Counted from the stretch's first letter, positions 36,352 to 45,204 are shown. The stretch is DNA of 64,000 bases from Pseudoalteromonas sp. 0303 (GCF_013349995.1 NZ_JABVXF010000013.1:44631-108630), one strand, 5' to 3'. Numbers and translations: made by a program. Notes: generated by a model from the letters alone, not told the origin.

Positions 36352-37497
36352 ATGGATCGTCGGTGCTTTCAAGCGAGTAAAAAAACACTAAGCTCTTTAT
36401 TTGTTGCTCTATCGCTAATGGCTTTGCCAGTGACTGCTGAGCCTACAAAACCTCTCGAGACTCACCATGCTTTAATGGGCCAAATTCTCAGTGCAAATCA
36501 ACAAACACCCCTTTCAGGTTTTGCACTTCATGTAATTGTTGATGATGGACATGCTTTTTCAACGGCAAAGCAAAGTAAAGAAAATGCGCCGCAAGTTATT
36601 AACCCAAATAGTTTATTTAGAATTGCCAGTGTGACCAAAACCTTCACTGCGGCAACGGTACTTCGTTTGCATGAAGAAGGTAAATTAAACCTTGATACAA
36701 CGCTCGATAAGTTAATTTCTGACGACTTTTTTGCGCTTCTTGAAAGTGATGGCTATGCCCTTGATAAAATAACGATAAAGCAAGTGCTGAGTCATACGGC
36801 AGGATTATATGATCACGCTCAAAGCGATCAGTATTTAGCTGGCATAATGGCAAACCCGCAGCAAGATATTACGATGCGCGAGCAAATTAAAGGGTGTGTA
36901 GAGTGGGGCGACCCAGTTGGTAAACCCGGTGAGCGTTTTTCATATTCAGATACCGGTTATGTGTTACTCGGCCATATTATTGAAAGAGTGACAGATTTAC
37001 CGCTACCTGAAGCGGTTCGCCAATATTTAAGTTTCGATAAAAACCAGATTGAAAATGTGGTCTGGGAACGGGGTGATACGGTTGCTGTGGATGAATCTCG
37101 ACGCGTACATCAATACTTGCATGGCACCGATACTTTTAATTGGAGCCCAACTGTCGATTTATATGGTGGTGGTGGGCTTGTTGCCAGCCCAATCGGTATG
37201 GCTAAATTTTATCAGGCTTTATTTTCAGGTAAGGTCTTCAAACATCCAGAAACGCTCAAACTCATGCTCTCGGATAAAGGCTTACCAGCAGATAGCCCTT
37301 ACCGTTTAGGTGTATTTGCAAAAGAATATAACGGCACCTTGGTTTATCAACATGGTGGCTTTTGGGGCACTTTGGTGATGTATGAACCAACAACGCAGGT
37401 GGTGGTCGCAGGGGCTGTTACTCAGCAAAAAGACTACGCCCAGCTTGAAAAAGTAATGAGTGACTATTTAACTTTACATGCAAAATCAGCACTCTAA
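36352..37497 (+). CDS. Exported serine hydrolase, beta-lactamase class C/DD-peptidase fold
   Basis: The 381-residue protein has a signal peptide (LSSLFVALSLMALPVTA, cut near residue 29). The active site is S93-x-x-K96 in SVTKTFTAA. The second motif is Y198-S-D200 (YSDTGY), as in EstB-like esterases and D-aminopeptidases rather than the YAN of AmpC. The third is a HGG motif in YQHGGFWG near 338. Likely a periplasmic peptidase or esterase; a true beta-lactamase is less likely. An aagga ribosome-binding site precedes ATG 36352. It is a single gene closed by a hairpin. Confidence 0.87.
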   Translation: MDRRCFQASKKTLSSLFVALSLMALPVTAEPTKPLETHHALMGQILSANQQTPLSGFALHVIVDDGHAFSTAKQSKENAPQVINPNSLFRIASVTKTFTAATVLRLHEEGKLNLDTTLDKLISDDFFALLESDGYALDKITIKQVLSHTAGLYDHAQSDQYLAGIMANPQQDITMREQIKGCVEWGDPVGKPGERFSYSDTGYVLLGHIIERVTDLPLPEAVRQYLSFDKNQIENVVWERGDTVAVDESRRVHQYLHGTDTFNWSPTVDLYGGGGLVASPIGMAKFYQALFSGKVFKHPETLKLMLSDKGLPADSPYRLGVFAKEYNGTLVYQHGGFWGTLVMYEPTTQVVVAGAVTQQKDYAQLEKVMSDYLTLHAKSAL

Positions 37498-37514
37498 ACA
37501 CGCCAAAACCTAAG

Positions 37515-37534
37515 CTGGCGCACAGATGCGCCAG
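37515..37534 (+). terminator. Hairpin terminator after the serine hydrolase gene
   Basis: Eight-bp GC-rich stem (ctggcgca with tgcgccag), 4-nt loop, followed by attctttctt. Confidence 0.7.
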
Positions 37535-37593
37535 ATTCTTTCTTTAGTTCAATTTAAGCTAAGCCATTAAATAAGAAAAATAACTTGCGCACT

Positions 37594-37617
37594 TTATATA
37601 GCAAAAATATTATATAA
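37594..37617. promoter_or_regulatory. AT-rich dyad upstream of the arsenic operon
   Basis: ttatata and tatataa arms flank 10 bp, 23 bp upstream of the GTG start at 37640. Position and dyad form fit an operator for the ArsR part of the fusion protein it precedes. Confidence 0.35.
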
Positions 37618-37639
37618 CCAAATTGTTATGGAGTGAGTC

Positions 37640-38404
37640 GTGAAAGTTCTCTTTTTATGTACAGAAAATTCAGCCCGATCAATTATGGCTGAGGCGTTGC
37701 TTAAACATCATGGTAAAGGTGAGTTTGAAGTATTTAGTGCGGGTACAGAACCTCATGCGGTAGACCTTCGTACGCTTGCGGCGATTGAGCATTTTGGCTT
37801 AAAAACCGATGACTTACACTCAAAGCACTTAAATGATGTAACTAACCTGTATTTTGATTATGTAATTACATTGTGCGACAAAGCAGCAAAAGAGTGTGCA
37901 AATCGTGTTGATGGTACACATTGCCTTGCATGGGATTTTATCGATCCTAAAACGCGTCCTGAACCTCACGTTTTTGAAAAAACCTTGCAAGAAATCAATG
38001 AGCGAATCAAACAGTTTGTGCAATCCCATAACAAAGAAAAACCAGCATCGATTTCGCCAACCACATTTTATAAAGCCCTTGCAGATGATATTCGTTTAAA
38101 AAGCTTACTGCTTATCGCCGTTGAGCAAGAGGTTTGCGTATGCGAACTAATGACGGCACTTAACGAGCAGAGCCAACCAAAGGTTTCAAGGCATTTAGCG
38201 CAACTTAAAAAACAGGGCATTTTGTCGGATAGAAAACACCAGCAGTGGGTGTTTTACTCTTTAAACCCGACTCTACCTATGTGGATGAAACAAACAATTA
38301 CCTCGACCGTGGTAAACGAACCAAATTTCATAGAAAACGAGTTAGCAAGGCTAAATGCGATGGGCGATGATCGCCCAACCCGTGTTGCTCGTTGCTGCAA
38401 TTAA
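37640..38404 (+). CDS. ArsC-ArsR fusion: arsenate reductase (LMW-PTP type) plus arsenite repressor
   Basis: GTG 37640 has a ggag ribosome-binding site. The 254-residue protein joins two functions. Residues 1-130 form a low-molecular-weight phosphatase-type arsenate reductase: the P-loop C7-x5-R13 (LCTENSARS) and the cysteine pair C79/C86 at the same seven-residue spacing as the redox pair of thioredoxin-coupled ArsC. Residues about 138-254 form an ArsR winged helix with the arsenite-sensing VCVCEL motif (C166, C168) and recognition helix SQPKVSRHLAQLKKQGIL. A CC pair ends the chain. One polypeptide therefore reduces As(V) and senses the As(III) product. First gene of a five-gene operon. Confidence 0.93.
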   Translation: MKVLFLCTENSARSIMAEALLKHHGKGEFEVFSAGTEPHAVDLRTLAAIEHFGLKTDDLHSKHLNDVTNLYFDYVITLCDKAAKECANRVDGTHCLAWDFIDPKTRPEPHVFEKTLQEINERIKQFVQSHNKEKPASISPTTFYKALADDIRLKSLLLIAVEQEVCVCELMTALNEQSQPKVSRHLAQLKKQGILSDRKHQQWVFYSLNPTLPMWMKQTITSTVVNEPNFIENELARLNAMGDDRPTRVARCCN

Positions 38405-38413
38405 GGACTAAAA

Positions 38414-39436
38414 ATGGGTGTTTTTGAACGATATTTATCTGTATGGGTTGCTGCTGCTATCGCCATCGGTGTGGCGCTTGGGGTGATGTTTCCGCCTTTA
38501 TTTGAGTTAATAGCCAAAGCCGAAGTGGCGCATGTAAACATTGTTGTTGCACTGTTTATTTGGGTAATGATCTACCCGATGATGGTGCAAGTTGATTTTT
38601 CAACAATCAAAGAAGTCGGTAAAAACCCTAAAGGGCTGATGCTCACTTTAATCATTAACTGGCTTATCAAACCGTTTTCAATGGCCGCATTAGGTTGGCT
38701 ATTTTTTGAAGGGTTATTTGCTGATTTCGTTAGCCCTGAAACTGCGCAAGAATATATTGCTGGGATGATTTTGCTTGGTGTTGCACCTTGTACTGCAATG
38801 GTGTTTGTGTGGTCACAACTGACTAAAGGCGATGCAAATTATACCTTAGTGCAAGTGTCTGTGAACGACATCATTATGATTTTTGCTTTTGCACCAATTG
38901 CGGGTTTACTGCTGGGTGTATCTGATATTCATGTGCCTTGGCTTACACTGATGATTTCGGTTGTGCTGTATGTATTGCTGCCACTCGTTGCCGGGGTATT
39001 AACACGAAAAGCTCTTAATAATTCAGCACAAAATGAGGCTGCTGTGCAGTCATTTTTAGAGAAAATTAAACCTTACTCAGTTATTGGTTTACTGGCCACA
39101 GTAGTCTTGCTGTTTGGGTTTCAGGCGAACACGATTTTAGCCCAACCGCTTAACATTGTACTGATTGCCATCCCGCTTGTTTTGCAAACCTACGGTATTT
39201 TTGCAATCACTTATTTCATTGCGTTAAAGCTCAGGCTTAAACACAACATTGCAGGGCCTGCCTGTTTAATTGGTACTTCTAACTTTTTTGAGTTAGCGGT
39301 CGCAGTGGCTATTTCATTATTTGGTTTGCACTCGGGTGCAGCATTAGCAACCGTTGTTGGGGTGTTGGTCGAAGTACCTGTGATGCTGTCGTTGGTTGCA
39401 ATCGTTAATAAAACAACACATTGGTTTAAAGAGTAA
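38414..39436 (+). CDS. acr3: Arsenite efflux permease Acr3
   Basis: The 340-residue inner-membrane protein has ten hydrophobic segments and the Acr3/BART signatures: [15 protein letters not shown] near 49, [21 protein letters not shown] near 118 with the essential cysteine, and a late [16 protein letters not shown]. It exports As(III) with proton antiport. It starts nine bases after the ArsC-ArsR fusion and is clearly co-transcribed. Confidence 0.95.
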   Translation: MGVFERYLSVWVAAAIAIGVALGVMFPPLFELIAKAEVAHVNIVVALFIWVMIYPMMVQVDFSTIKEVGKNPKGLMLTLIINWLIKPFSMAALGWLFFEGLFADFVSPETAQEYIAGMILLGVAPCTAMVFVWSQLTKGDANYTLVQVSVNDIIMIFAFAPIAGLLLGVSDIHVPWLTLMISVVLYVLLPLVAGVLTRKALNNSAQNEAAVQSFLEKIKPYSVIGLLATVVLLFGFQANTILAQPLNIVLIAIPLVLQTYGIFAITYFIALKLRLKHNIAGPACLIGTSNFFELAVAVAISLFGLHSGAALATVVGVLVEVPVMLSLVAIVNKTTHWFKE

Positions 39437-39449
39437 TTGGGGAATCATA

Positions 39450-39950
39450 ATGCAATTACATCCATTTGATATTTTACAGCTAGAAACTGGGGCATTTGTT
39501 TTTACCCCTTGCCCTGGCACAAAAGGCGTTGGCTTATCACAGTCTGTTGCTGATTTAAAAGCGGCAGGTGCAAAAGCAATTATTACTCTAATGTACGATG
39601 AAGAGCTTATTAAAAATGGGGCGCAGCAGCTTGCAATCGAATGTGAGCAAGCCGGTCTTAGCTGGTTTCAATTACCTATTGTTGATGATGACGCGCCAAG
39701 CGAAGCGTTTAGTTTAGCTTTCAACAAACACCTTAACGAGATTCTTGCCATCATAAAAAGCGGTGGTAGCGTGGCTGTGCACTGTAAAGGCGGCTCAGGC
39801 CGTACAGGCTTAGTTATTGGTTTATTAATGCATGAGCTTGGGTATGCTAAAAACGACATAGTTAATCAAGTGCAGGCTATTCGCCCTAAATCGTTGCATA
39901 ACCCAGTACAACGTTCATATTTCGACAACTTTCAAAAAGTAGGAGCTTAA
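39450..39950 (+). CDS. Dual-specificity-type phosphatase in the arsenic operon
   Basis: ATG 39450 has a gggga ribosome-binding site; the frame continues upstream into acr3 but that part is not conserved. The 166-residue protein carries the protein-tyrosine phosphatase loop [10 protein letters not shown] with catalytic C112 and R118, and a possible general acid in VDDDAPSE near 79-84. It resembles small CDKN3-like bacterial phosphatases that are often encoded with the ArsJ/GAPDH pair. Whether it acts on a phosphoprotein, a sugar phosphate or an arseno-ester is not known. It lies between acr3 and the GAPDH gene with three bases to the latter. Confidence 0.85.
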   Translation: MQLHPFDILQLETGAFVFTPCPGTKGVGLSQSVADLKAAGAKAIITLMYDEELIKNGAQQLAIECEQAGLSWFQLPIVDDDAPSEAFSLAFNKHLNEILAIIKSGGSVAVHCKGGSGRTGLVIGLLMHELGYAKNDIVNQVQAIRPKSLHNPVQRSYFDNFQKVGA

Positions 39951-39952
39951 CA

Positions 39953-40963
39953 ATGGCAATTAAAGTAGGCATTAATGGTTTTGGCCGCATGGGTCGTTTA
40001 TCACTAAGAGCAGCGTTTGCATGGGACGACGTTGAGTTTGTGCATATTAATGATCCTGCGGGTGATGCAGCTACATTGGCTCACTTACTAAAGTATGATT
40101 CGGTGCACGGTATTTGGCCTCATGAGGTTGAAAGTAAAGACAATGCTGTGATCATCGATGGCCACGAAATTAACGTTACGCAAAATAAAACGATTGCAGA
40201 CACTGATTGGTCTGGTTGCGATATCGTTATTGAAGCCTCTGGCGTGATGAAAGAAAAGTCACTACTTCAGGCTTATCTTGACCAAGGTGTGAAGAAAGTT
40301 GTTGTCACCGCCCCTGTAAAAGAAGACGGTGTGCTGAATATTGTAATGGGTGTAAACGATGATTTATACGATGTAAATCAGCATGATATTGTTACAGCAG
40401 CATCGTGCACTACCAACTGTTTAGCGCCTGTGGTTAAAGTATTGCAAGAAAAAATTGGTATCAAACATGGTTCAATGACCACTATTCACGATATTACTAA
40501 CACGCAAACTATCTTAGATGCGCCGCATAAAGATTTACGTCGTGCTCGCGCATGCGGCATGAGCTTAATTCCAACTACAACCGGCTCTGCAACAGCAATT
40601 ACACATATTTTCCCTGAACTTAAAGGCAAATTAAACGGCCACGCGGTTCGTGTGCCTTTAGCAAACGCATCAATCACTGATTGTGTGTTTGAAGTGACAA
40701 AGCCAACCACCGCTGAGCAAATTAACCAGTGGATGCAAGAAGCCGCAGAGGGCGAGCTAAAAGGCATTTTGGGCTATGAAGAAAAGCCACTTGTTTCTAT
40801 CGATTACAAAACCGATCCACGCTCAAGCATTGTTGATGCGCTATCAACCATGGTTGTCAACGATACACAAGTTAAGCTGTATGTTTGGTACGATAACGAA
40901 TGGGGTTATGCAAACCGCACCGCCGAACTTGCCCATAAAGTTGCGCGATCACTACAGGGTTAA
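39953..40963 (+). CDS. ArsJ-associated glyceraldehyde-3-phosphate dehydrogenase
   Basis: The 336-residue protein has the NAD motif [11 protein letters not shown] near residue 6, catalytic cysteine in SCTTNCLAP near 153, a HDITNTQ segment near 180 and a [11 protein letters not shown] end motif. In arsenic operons this enzyme uses arsenate in place of phosphate to make 1-arseno-3-phosphoglycerate, which the neighbouring ArsJ exports. The adjoining arsJ gene, five bases downstream, supports this dedicated role over central glycolysis. Confidence 0.93.
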   Translation: MAIKVGINGFGRMGRLSLRAAFAWDDVEFVHINDPAGDAATLAHLLKYDSVHGIWPHEVESKDNAVIIDGHEINVTQNKTIADTDWSGCDIVIEASGVMKEKSLLQAYLDQGVKKVVVTAPVKEDGVLNIVMGVNDDLYDVNQHDIVTAASCTTNCLAPVVKVLQEKIGIKHGSMTTIHDITNTQTILDAPHKDLRRARACGMSLIPTTTGSATAITHIFPELKGKLNGHAVRVPLANASITDCVFEVTKPTTAEQINQWMQEAAEGELKGILGYEEKPLVSIDYKTDPRSSIVDALSTMVVNDTQVKLYVWYDNEWGYANRTAELAHKVARSLQG

Positions 40964-40968
40964 AAGCA

Positions 40969-42177
40969 ATGACGCGTTTGGCTAATCTTCCCGTTGATAT
41001 AAAGCAGTACTTAATTGTCACCGGGAATTACTGGGCATTTACGCTAACAGATGGCGCATTGAGAATGTTGGTGGTACTGCATTTTCATGCGCTTGGCTAC
41101 TCGCCTTTGAGTATTGCCATGCTGTTTTTGTTTTATGAGATTTTTGGTGTTGTCACTAACTTAGTGGGCGGCTATTTAGGCGCAAGGCTTGGTTTAAATA
41201 AAACTATGAACATTGGCCTTGCTATACAGGTTGTAGCCTTGTTCATGTTGGCAGTCCCTCCTGAATGGCTGAGTGTTGCCTATGTGATGTTAGCGCAGGC
41301 GCTGTCTGGGATTGCCAAAGATCTCAATAAAATGAGCGCTAAAAGCTCAATCAAAATGCTGGTTGCCAGTGGCCAAGAAGGCACCTTGTTTAAATGGGTA
41401 GCGATACTAACAGGCTCTAAAAACGCCTTAAAAGGTGTGGGCTTCTTTTTAGGTGGCTTACTACTGACATTAATGTCGTTTAAAGGCGCAATGCTAACCA
41501 TGGCTACCGCTTTGCTGGTGGTGTGGTGTTTTAGTATTTATGCACTTAAAAATGATTTAGGCAAAGCTAAAAACAAGCCTAAGTTTAACGAAATATTTTC
41601 AAAAAGTAGTTCAATCAATATCTTGTCAGCCGCGAGGTTGTTTTTGTTTGGTGCGCGTGATGTTTGGTTTGTAGTTGCACTTCCGGTGTTTTTATCACAA
41701 GCTTTTGGTTGGGATCATTGGACCGTGGGGGCCTTCTTAGCTAGCTGGATCATTGGTTATGGGATAGTGCAATCTTTTGCACCTAAAATCATTAAGCTTA
41801 ATAAGCAAACATCACCAAGCGCAGAAACAGTTAAGTGGGCATCCTTGCTTGCTTTAGTCACCTTAGCCATTGCCCTTGCTATTGGTTTTGACTGGGCAGT
41901 AAAACCAATGCTGATAGGCGGACTGATGTTATTTGGTGTGCTATTCGCGATTAACTCATCTTTGCACAGCTACTTAATTGTTAGTATGGCTGATGCCGAT
42001 GGCGTGTCACTCGATGTCGGGTTTTACTATATGGCCAATGCCATGGGACGCTTAATTGGTACTGTGTTGTCAGGCTTAGTGTTTCAGCTTTATGGCTTAG
42101 CAGCCTGTTTAGCTATCTCACTATTATTTATTGTTATTACCGCCCTTATTTCGACTAAATTACCAAAACAAATTTAG
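40969..42177 (+). CDS. arsJ: Organoarsenical efflux permease ArsJ
   Basis: The 402-residue MFS protein has about 12 hydrophobic segments. It carries the ArsJ features YWAFTLTDGALRMLVVLHFH near the N-terminus, GVVTNLVGGYLGARLG, SGIAKDLNKMSAKSSIK near 110 and GFYYMANAMGRLIGTVLSG near 345. ArsJ exports 1-arseno-3-phosphoglycerate made by the GAPDH just upstream, which gives arsenate resistance without reduction. It is the last gene of the operon and is followed by an 11-bp hairpin. Confidence 0.94.
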   Translation: MTRLANLPVDIKQYLIVTGNYWAFTLTDGALRMLVVLHFHALGYSPLSIAMLFLFYEIFGVVTNLVGGYLGARLGLNKTMNIGLAIQVVALFMLAVPPEWLSVAYVMLAQALSGIAKDLNKMSAKSSIKMLVASGQEGTLFKWVAILTGSKNALKGVGFFLGGLLLTLMSFKGAMLTMATALLVVWCFSIYALKNDLGKAKNKPKFNEIFSKSSSINILSAARLFLFGARDVWFVVALPVFLSQAFGWDHWTVGAFLASWIIGYGIVQSFAPKIIKLNKQTSPSAETVKWASLLALVTLAIALAIGFDWAVKPMLIGGLMLFGVLFAINSSLHSYLIVSMADADGVSLDVGFYYMANAMGRLIGTVLSGLVFQLYGLAACLAISLLFIVITALISTKLPKQI

Positions 42178-42197
42178 TTAAATCTAAACACGCCCTA

Positions 42198-42225
42198 CAA
42201 AGGTAAGCTTTCTTGCTTACCTTTG
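42198..42225 (+). terminator. Hairpin after arsJ
   Basis: Eleven-bp stem (caaaggtaagc with gcttacctttg) and 6-nt loop, 21 bp past the arsJ stop. The T-run is weak. It may serve both strands because a small minus-strand frame ends at 42253. Confidence 0.65.
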
Positions 42226-42252
42226 TTCATGCATAGCATCAGAATAATAAAA

Positions 42253-42399
42253 TCAGTCATCTTCAGGCTTGAAAAGCTCTTCGAGCATTGGCTTTGGGTT
42301 GTTTAAAAATGCCTTTGTAATTTGGTAATGCTCAGTATCCTCATAATTTATTTGATCAATAGCTTTTGCAAATAAAGCAAAATAGTACATTATATCCAT
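42253..42399 (-). CDS. Possible small protein, 48 residues
   Basis: From ATG 42399 the frame reads MDIMYYFALFAKAIDQIN and ends MLEELFKPEDD, an amphipathic helix plus acidic tail with protein-like content. The ribosome-binding site is weak and no family is known. It is divergent from the gene at 42447. Confidence 0.35.
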   Translation of the reverse strand: MDIMYYFALFAKAIDQINYEDTEHYQITKAFLNNPKPMLEELFKPEDD

Positions 42400-42446
42400 A
42401 GCAAGAATGCTCAAAGTATTAATAACCCAAAGCAAGGAAGGCAATT

Positions 42447-42857
42447 ATGCTTGAACCAAACTATGCAAGCTACACTCTTGAAGAGCTGTTAGATTGCAAA
42501 GCGAATATCGACGCACAAGCATGGCCCGAACGCCTAAAAAACATCGAAAACGCGTTGAGTGTTTATGCCAGTCAATCTGCTGAGCACGAAAAACAGTACA
42601 AACAAGCGGTGTTTGATGCTTATTGCGAGACGTTACGCCACGATCTAACCATCAGTATCGACGATAATATTCTGTGGTTTTTAAGACCGTTTTCTAAGCA
42701 AGCTAAAGATATTACCCCCAGTACCTTTGCTGGCGAAGTTTGCCCACTTTGCAAAGGTAATCTTAGCGCAACCACATGGGCTGCTGGCTGGCAGTTGAGC
42801 TGCGAACATTGTGAAGTAACAGGGATTATTGTTGAAAATATTTGCTATTTAAAGTGA
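42447..42857 (+). CDS. Unknown protein with C-terminal zinc ribbon
   Basis: The 136-residue cytosolic protein has a helical N-terminal part (LEELLDCKANIDAQAWPER) and a C-terminal zinc-ribbon-like motif with two CxxC pairs (CPLCKGN near 98-101, CEHCE near 119-122). It has a good aaggaagg ribosome-binding site. A structural zinc site is likely. No known family is recognised. Confidence 0.72.
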   Translation: MLEPNYASYTLEELLDCKANIDAQAWPERLKNIENALSVYASQSAEHEKQYKQAVFDAYCETLRHDLTISIDDNILWFLRPFSKQAKDITPSTFAGEVCPLCKGNLSATTWAAGWQLSCEHCEVTGIIVENICYLK

Positions 42858-42863
42858 GTTAGA

Positions 42864-42887
42864 AAAGCCTAGCGCAGGCTAGGCTTT
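42864..42887. terminator. Hairpin after the zinc-ribbon gene
   Basis: Nine-bp stem (aaagcctag with ctaggcttt) and 6-nt loop, seven bases past the stop. There is no T-run, so it is a weak terminator or a stem at the 3' end. Confidence 0.45.
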
Positions 42888-42935
42888 GAATGAAAAGGAA
42901 AATTAACAGTCTTTTATTAATTGTTTTTAAATTTA

Positions 42936-43685
42936 TTATTTAAATACGACTTCACCATAGTAATGAGGGTCTTTACCATTTTGTTTAAGCATATAAGTGC
43001 ACTTGACGCCTTTTTTACCAAATTGACCAACAGGAGCATGATCTTTAAGTACATTTATTTTTTGACCATTGAAGTCACAAATAAAGTCACGGATTGAACC
43101 TTTAGTCGACGTAAAATCCCCAAGCTTCACTTTATGATTCTTTTTAAAAATAAAAGCTTTGTGAGAATTGCCGTTACGGTAATCGTACATATCTAACTTA
43201 AGCGTTGCTTTATAACCTTGCTTTACGACACCTTGGCCATTTGCATCGTAAATAGTGCCTTTCCATGTTACGACTTTATTTTTACCTCGATAATGTTTTG
43301 GCGACTTTCCTGTGTCTCCACCTGGCATTAAAGTAAAAGTAATAATTTCGGCATTGCTGCCGGGGCGAGACTTCCATGAGCATTCAATGCCGCTTTTAAA
43401 TTGATGGTAATTAAGCCCTTTTAAACCAGGCCCTTTAATAGCAGGGCAGGTTACTTTGCCACCAATGCTATCAGAGTACATCATTTTGTATTCTTCAGGT
43501 TTTATATATGCTTTGTTATCGCCATTACCATAACGAACTTCATCGTAAGGAATGGTCAAGAAAACTCCTTTAGTGCCGATTTCGCCTCGCAATGACTGCG
43601 CACCAAAATTCGGATCGTCTACTGCGTAAGCTGTTGATGTGAAAGCGACAGCAAGTAATGCTGTGCTAAAGATGTGATGTTTCAT
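42936..43685 (-). CDS. Exported protein under cyclic-di-GMP riboswitch control
   Basis: ATG 43685 starts a clear signal peptide (HHIFSTALLAVAFTSTAYA); a TTG eight codons earlier is not credible. The 249-residue precursor is secreted or periplasmic, basic, rich in G, K and Y, with two to three cysteine pairs in the mature part (for example VTCPAI, GIECSW, DFICDF, VKCTYM). No family is recognised. Its ATG lies about 18 bases after a cyclic-di-GMP-I aptamer, so the protein is probably linked to the surface or biofilm lifestyle. This role is inferred only from the regulatory RNA. Confidence 0.8.
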   Translation of the reverse strand: MKHHIFSTALLAVAFTSTAYAVDDPNFGAQSLRGEIGTKGVFLTIPYDEVRYGNGDNKAYIKPEEYKMMYSDSIGGKVTCPAIKGPGLKGLNYHQFKSGIECSWKSRPGSNAEIITFTLMPGGDTGKSPKHYRGKNKVVTWKGTIYDANGQGVVKQGYKATLKLDMYDYRNGNSHKAFIFKKNHKVKLGDFTSTKGSIRDFICDFNGQKINVLKDHAPVGQFGKKGVKCTYMLKQNGKDPHYYGEVVFK

Positions 43686-43702
43686 TGTTCTGGATTCCAA
43701 AT

Positions 43703-43795
43703 TCCACAACCCGGCTATCTTCCCATTTCCTTATTTCTTTCAGAGAAGACCCGTGGCTTTCCGTCCCTACCTCACAGTAGGTTTGGCAGTATTAA
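43703..43795 (-). ncRNA. Cyclic-di-GMP-I (GEMM) riboswitch aptamer
   Basis: On the minus strand the order is GCCAAACC, a short P1b stem (tactgtgaggta), GGGACGGAAAGCC, then ACGGGTCTTCTC and its partner GGGAAGATAGCCGGGTT. This reproduces the GEMM-I core: the GCAAA-like strand, the GGGACGcAAAGCC turn with a tetraloop-receptor partner, and the second stem ending in AGCCGGG. The Vc2 form has GGGACGCAAAGCC and GGTAGCGGGGTT at the same places. The aptamer ends about 18 bases upstream of ATG 43685, so translational control is likely. Only the exported-protein gene follows. Confidence 0.85.
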
Positions 43796-44155
43796 TACAT
43801 TAGTTTTGTTAAAACATATTTGTATGACTGCATGAACATCTATTAATAGTTCCTAAATAGTGTTCAAAATACCTGCTTTTTAAACGTGGTTTAAATCATA
43901 TTCCGTGTTCAAGAAATAATGATTGAAAAGAATTGTAGGTGAATAATTATTTAATGCAAAATAATTAGTATAAATTTATTATTCTTGTACCTTAAAGTAG
44001 TTATTCTGGATCTGTTTTGGGATCAGTGTGTGTTTTTTGGGTATTTTTTATGATTTTGATTCTAAATTGAATATATTTTCAATGAGGTTCTAGAGCATTG
44101 AATTAAAATGTTATTATATTTGAAACGTTTTTTGTTTCTTTAAAGTATACTAATC
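43796..44155. other. AT-rich spacer upstream of the riboswitch
   Basis: About 360 bp without a gene. It must hold the promoter of the riboswitch transcript (minus strand, near 43800-43840). Nothing else was recognised. Confidence 0.5.
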
Positions 44156-44184
44156 GGGCAGTGTTTTTATATTAGGCACTGCCC
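44156..44184. terminator. Hairpin terminator next to yjdM
   Basis: Eight-bp GC-rich stem (gggcagtg with cactgccc) and 13-nt AT-rich loop. It lies 11 bp past the yjdM stop on the minus strand, but the better T-rich tail is on the plus strand. Confidence 0.55.
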
Positions 44185-44194
44185 AATATTTTTA

Positions 44195-44530
44195 TTAAGC
44201 TTTTTTAACAAACTTAGCGGTAACCATCATTTCACCAACGCCATCAACTTTACAGTCTAATTCGTGGCCTTTTTTATCTAACACGCGGCGGATCACGGCT
44301 TTGGTGCCTATTTTAATCACTTGTGAGCTGCCTTTAATTTTTAAATCTTTCGCAACAGTCACTTTATCGCCATCAGCTAATAAAGTGCCGTTGGCATCTT
44401 TCACATTGATTACATCATCGGTATCAACCGCATTAGGATCCCACTCATGAGCGCATTCTGGGCATACTAAATTGTTTTGATCTTCATACACGTATTCAGA
44501 GTTACATTGTGGGCAAGGAGGAAAAGACAT
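44195..44530 (-). CDS. yjdM: YjdM (PhnA-like) zinc-ribbon protein
   Basis: ATG 44530 gives 111 residues, the same as E. coli YjdM. An N-terminal zinc ribbon CPQCNSEYVYED then VCPECAHEWDP is followed by a small SH3-like barrel with LADGDKVTVAKDLKIKGSS and ending VTAKFVKKA. The family was once called PhnA, but phosphonoacetate hydrolysis is not expected. Single gene with its own terminator. Confidence 0.93.
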   Translation of the reverse strand: MSFPPCPQCNSEYVYEDQNNLVCPECAHEWDPNAVDTDDVINVKDANGTLLADGDKVTVAKDLKIKGSSQVIKIGTKAVIRRVLDKKGHELDCKVDGVGEMMVTAKFVKKA

Positions 44531-44605
44531 AAATGGCACCATGGTTGATTTTAAAAGGGTATTTTAATGGCTAAGAGTAAACTATGCGAGCACAAGGTAT
44601 ATATT

Positions 44606-45172
44606 TTATGGCTTAGACGTTCCGAGCGTTTTGGTAATAGAGAATATTCCTCTTAGATCACCAAGCCGATAGCCTGTGGCTAAATCATTTGGGTAATGTT
44701 CGTTGAGTGCTTGTTTTACTTCTGGCGCAATTGTTTGGCCATGACAATTGAGGCAAACTGGCGCGACTTTTATTGCTTTAGCAAAGCGAAATTGACCATC
44801 TTTATTGGTTGAAAAAGTCACATTGTCGATGCTTTCTGTATTTCTGATCATATCAAGTAGCTGGGCGATTTTTTCAGCTTCCCATTCATCGGGTTGATTA
44901 TTTGGATTACGGTTTTTAGTGCTTTTACGTGCTACAGTCCAACCATCAGTTGATAAGCTATCGCTAATAGCCGGGGCTTGCATTTTGCACACGTTAATCC
45001 CTTCAACTAAACCACCTTGTTTGATTGCAGCAGCCAATGCTGATTTAAGCGTCGTGGCAAATTCAGTTGCTCGCTCCGCTGCTTGGGTTTCTAGAGTCGC
45101 TGATTTTGTTTCAGCATAAATACTAGGTGAAAGTAACACAGTACAAATCACAATTGTTCTGAGGGAAAACAT
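44606..45172 (-). CDS. Periplasmic c-type heme protein, Tll0287-like (DUF3365)
   Basis: The 188-residue protein has a signal peptide (SLRTIVICTVLLSPSIYA). The Tll0287-like sensor fold follows, with a long helical pair and a heme site C140-L-N-C143-H144 (APVCLNCHG). An additional cysteine in INVCKMQAP may take part in ligand binding. Such domains are usually sensory parts of kinases, here stand-alone and exported. The gene is divergent from a periplasmic thioredoxin-like gene, with a perfect 22-bp palindrome right before its ribosome-binding site. A redox or sulfur-stress role is inferred. Confidence 0.85.
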   Translation of the reverse strand: MFSLRTIVICTVLLSPSIYAETKSATLETQAAERATEFATTLKSALAAAIKQGGLVEGINVCKMQAPAISDSLSTDGWTVARKSTKNRNPNNQPDEWEAEKIAQLLDMIRNTESIDNVTFSTNKDGQFRFAKAIKVAPVCLNCHGQTIAPEVKQALNEHYPNDLATGYRLGDLRGIFSITKTLGTSKP

Positions 45173-45182
45173 AGTAAAACCT

Positions 45183-45204
45183 TATATTAGATATATCTAA
45201 TATA
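45183..45204. promoter_or_regulatory. Perfect 22-bp palindrome, probable operator
   Basis: Arms tatattagata / tatctaatata, perfectly symmetric. It lies 11-32 bases upstream of ATG 45172 just before its AAGG site and about 125 bp from the divergent ATG 45329. The form is that of an ArsR-family or similar dimeric repressor site. The regulator is not encoded nearby. Confidence 0.65.

Noticed and set aside
36352..37497. AmpC-type beta-lactamase resistance gene
   Set aside because: The second motif is YSD rather than YAN, and no ampR-like regulator is present; an esterase or peptidase is more likely.
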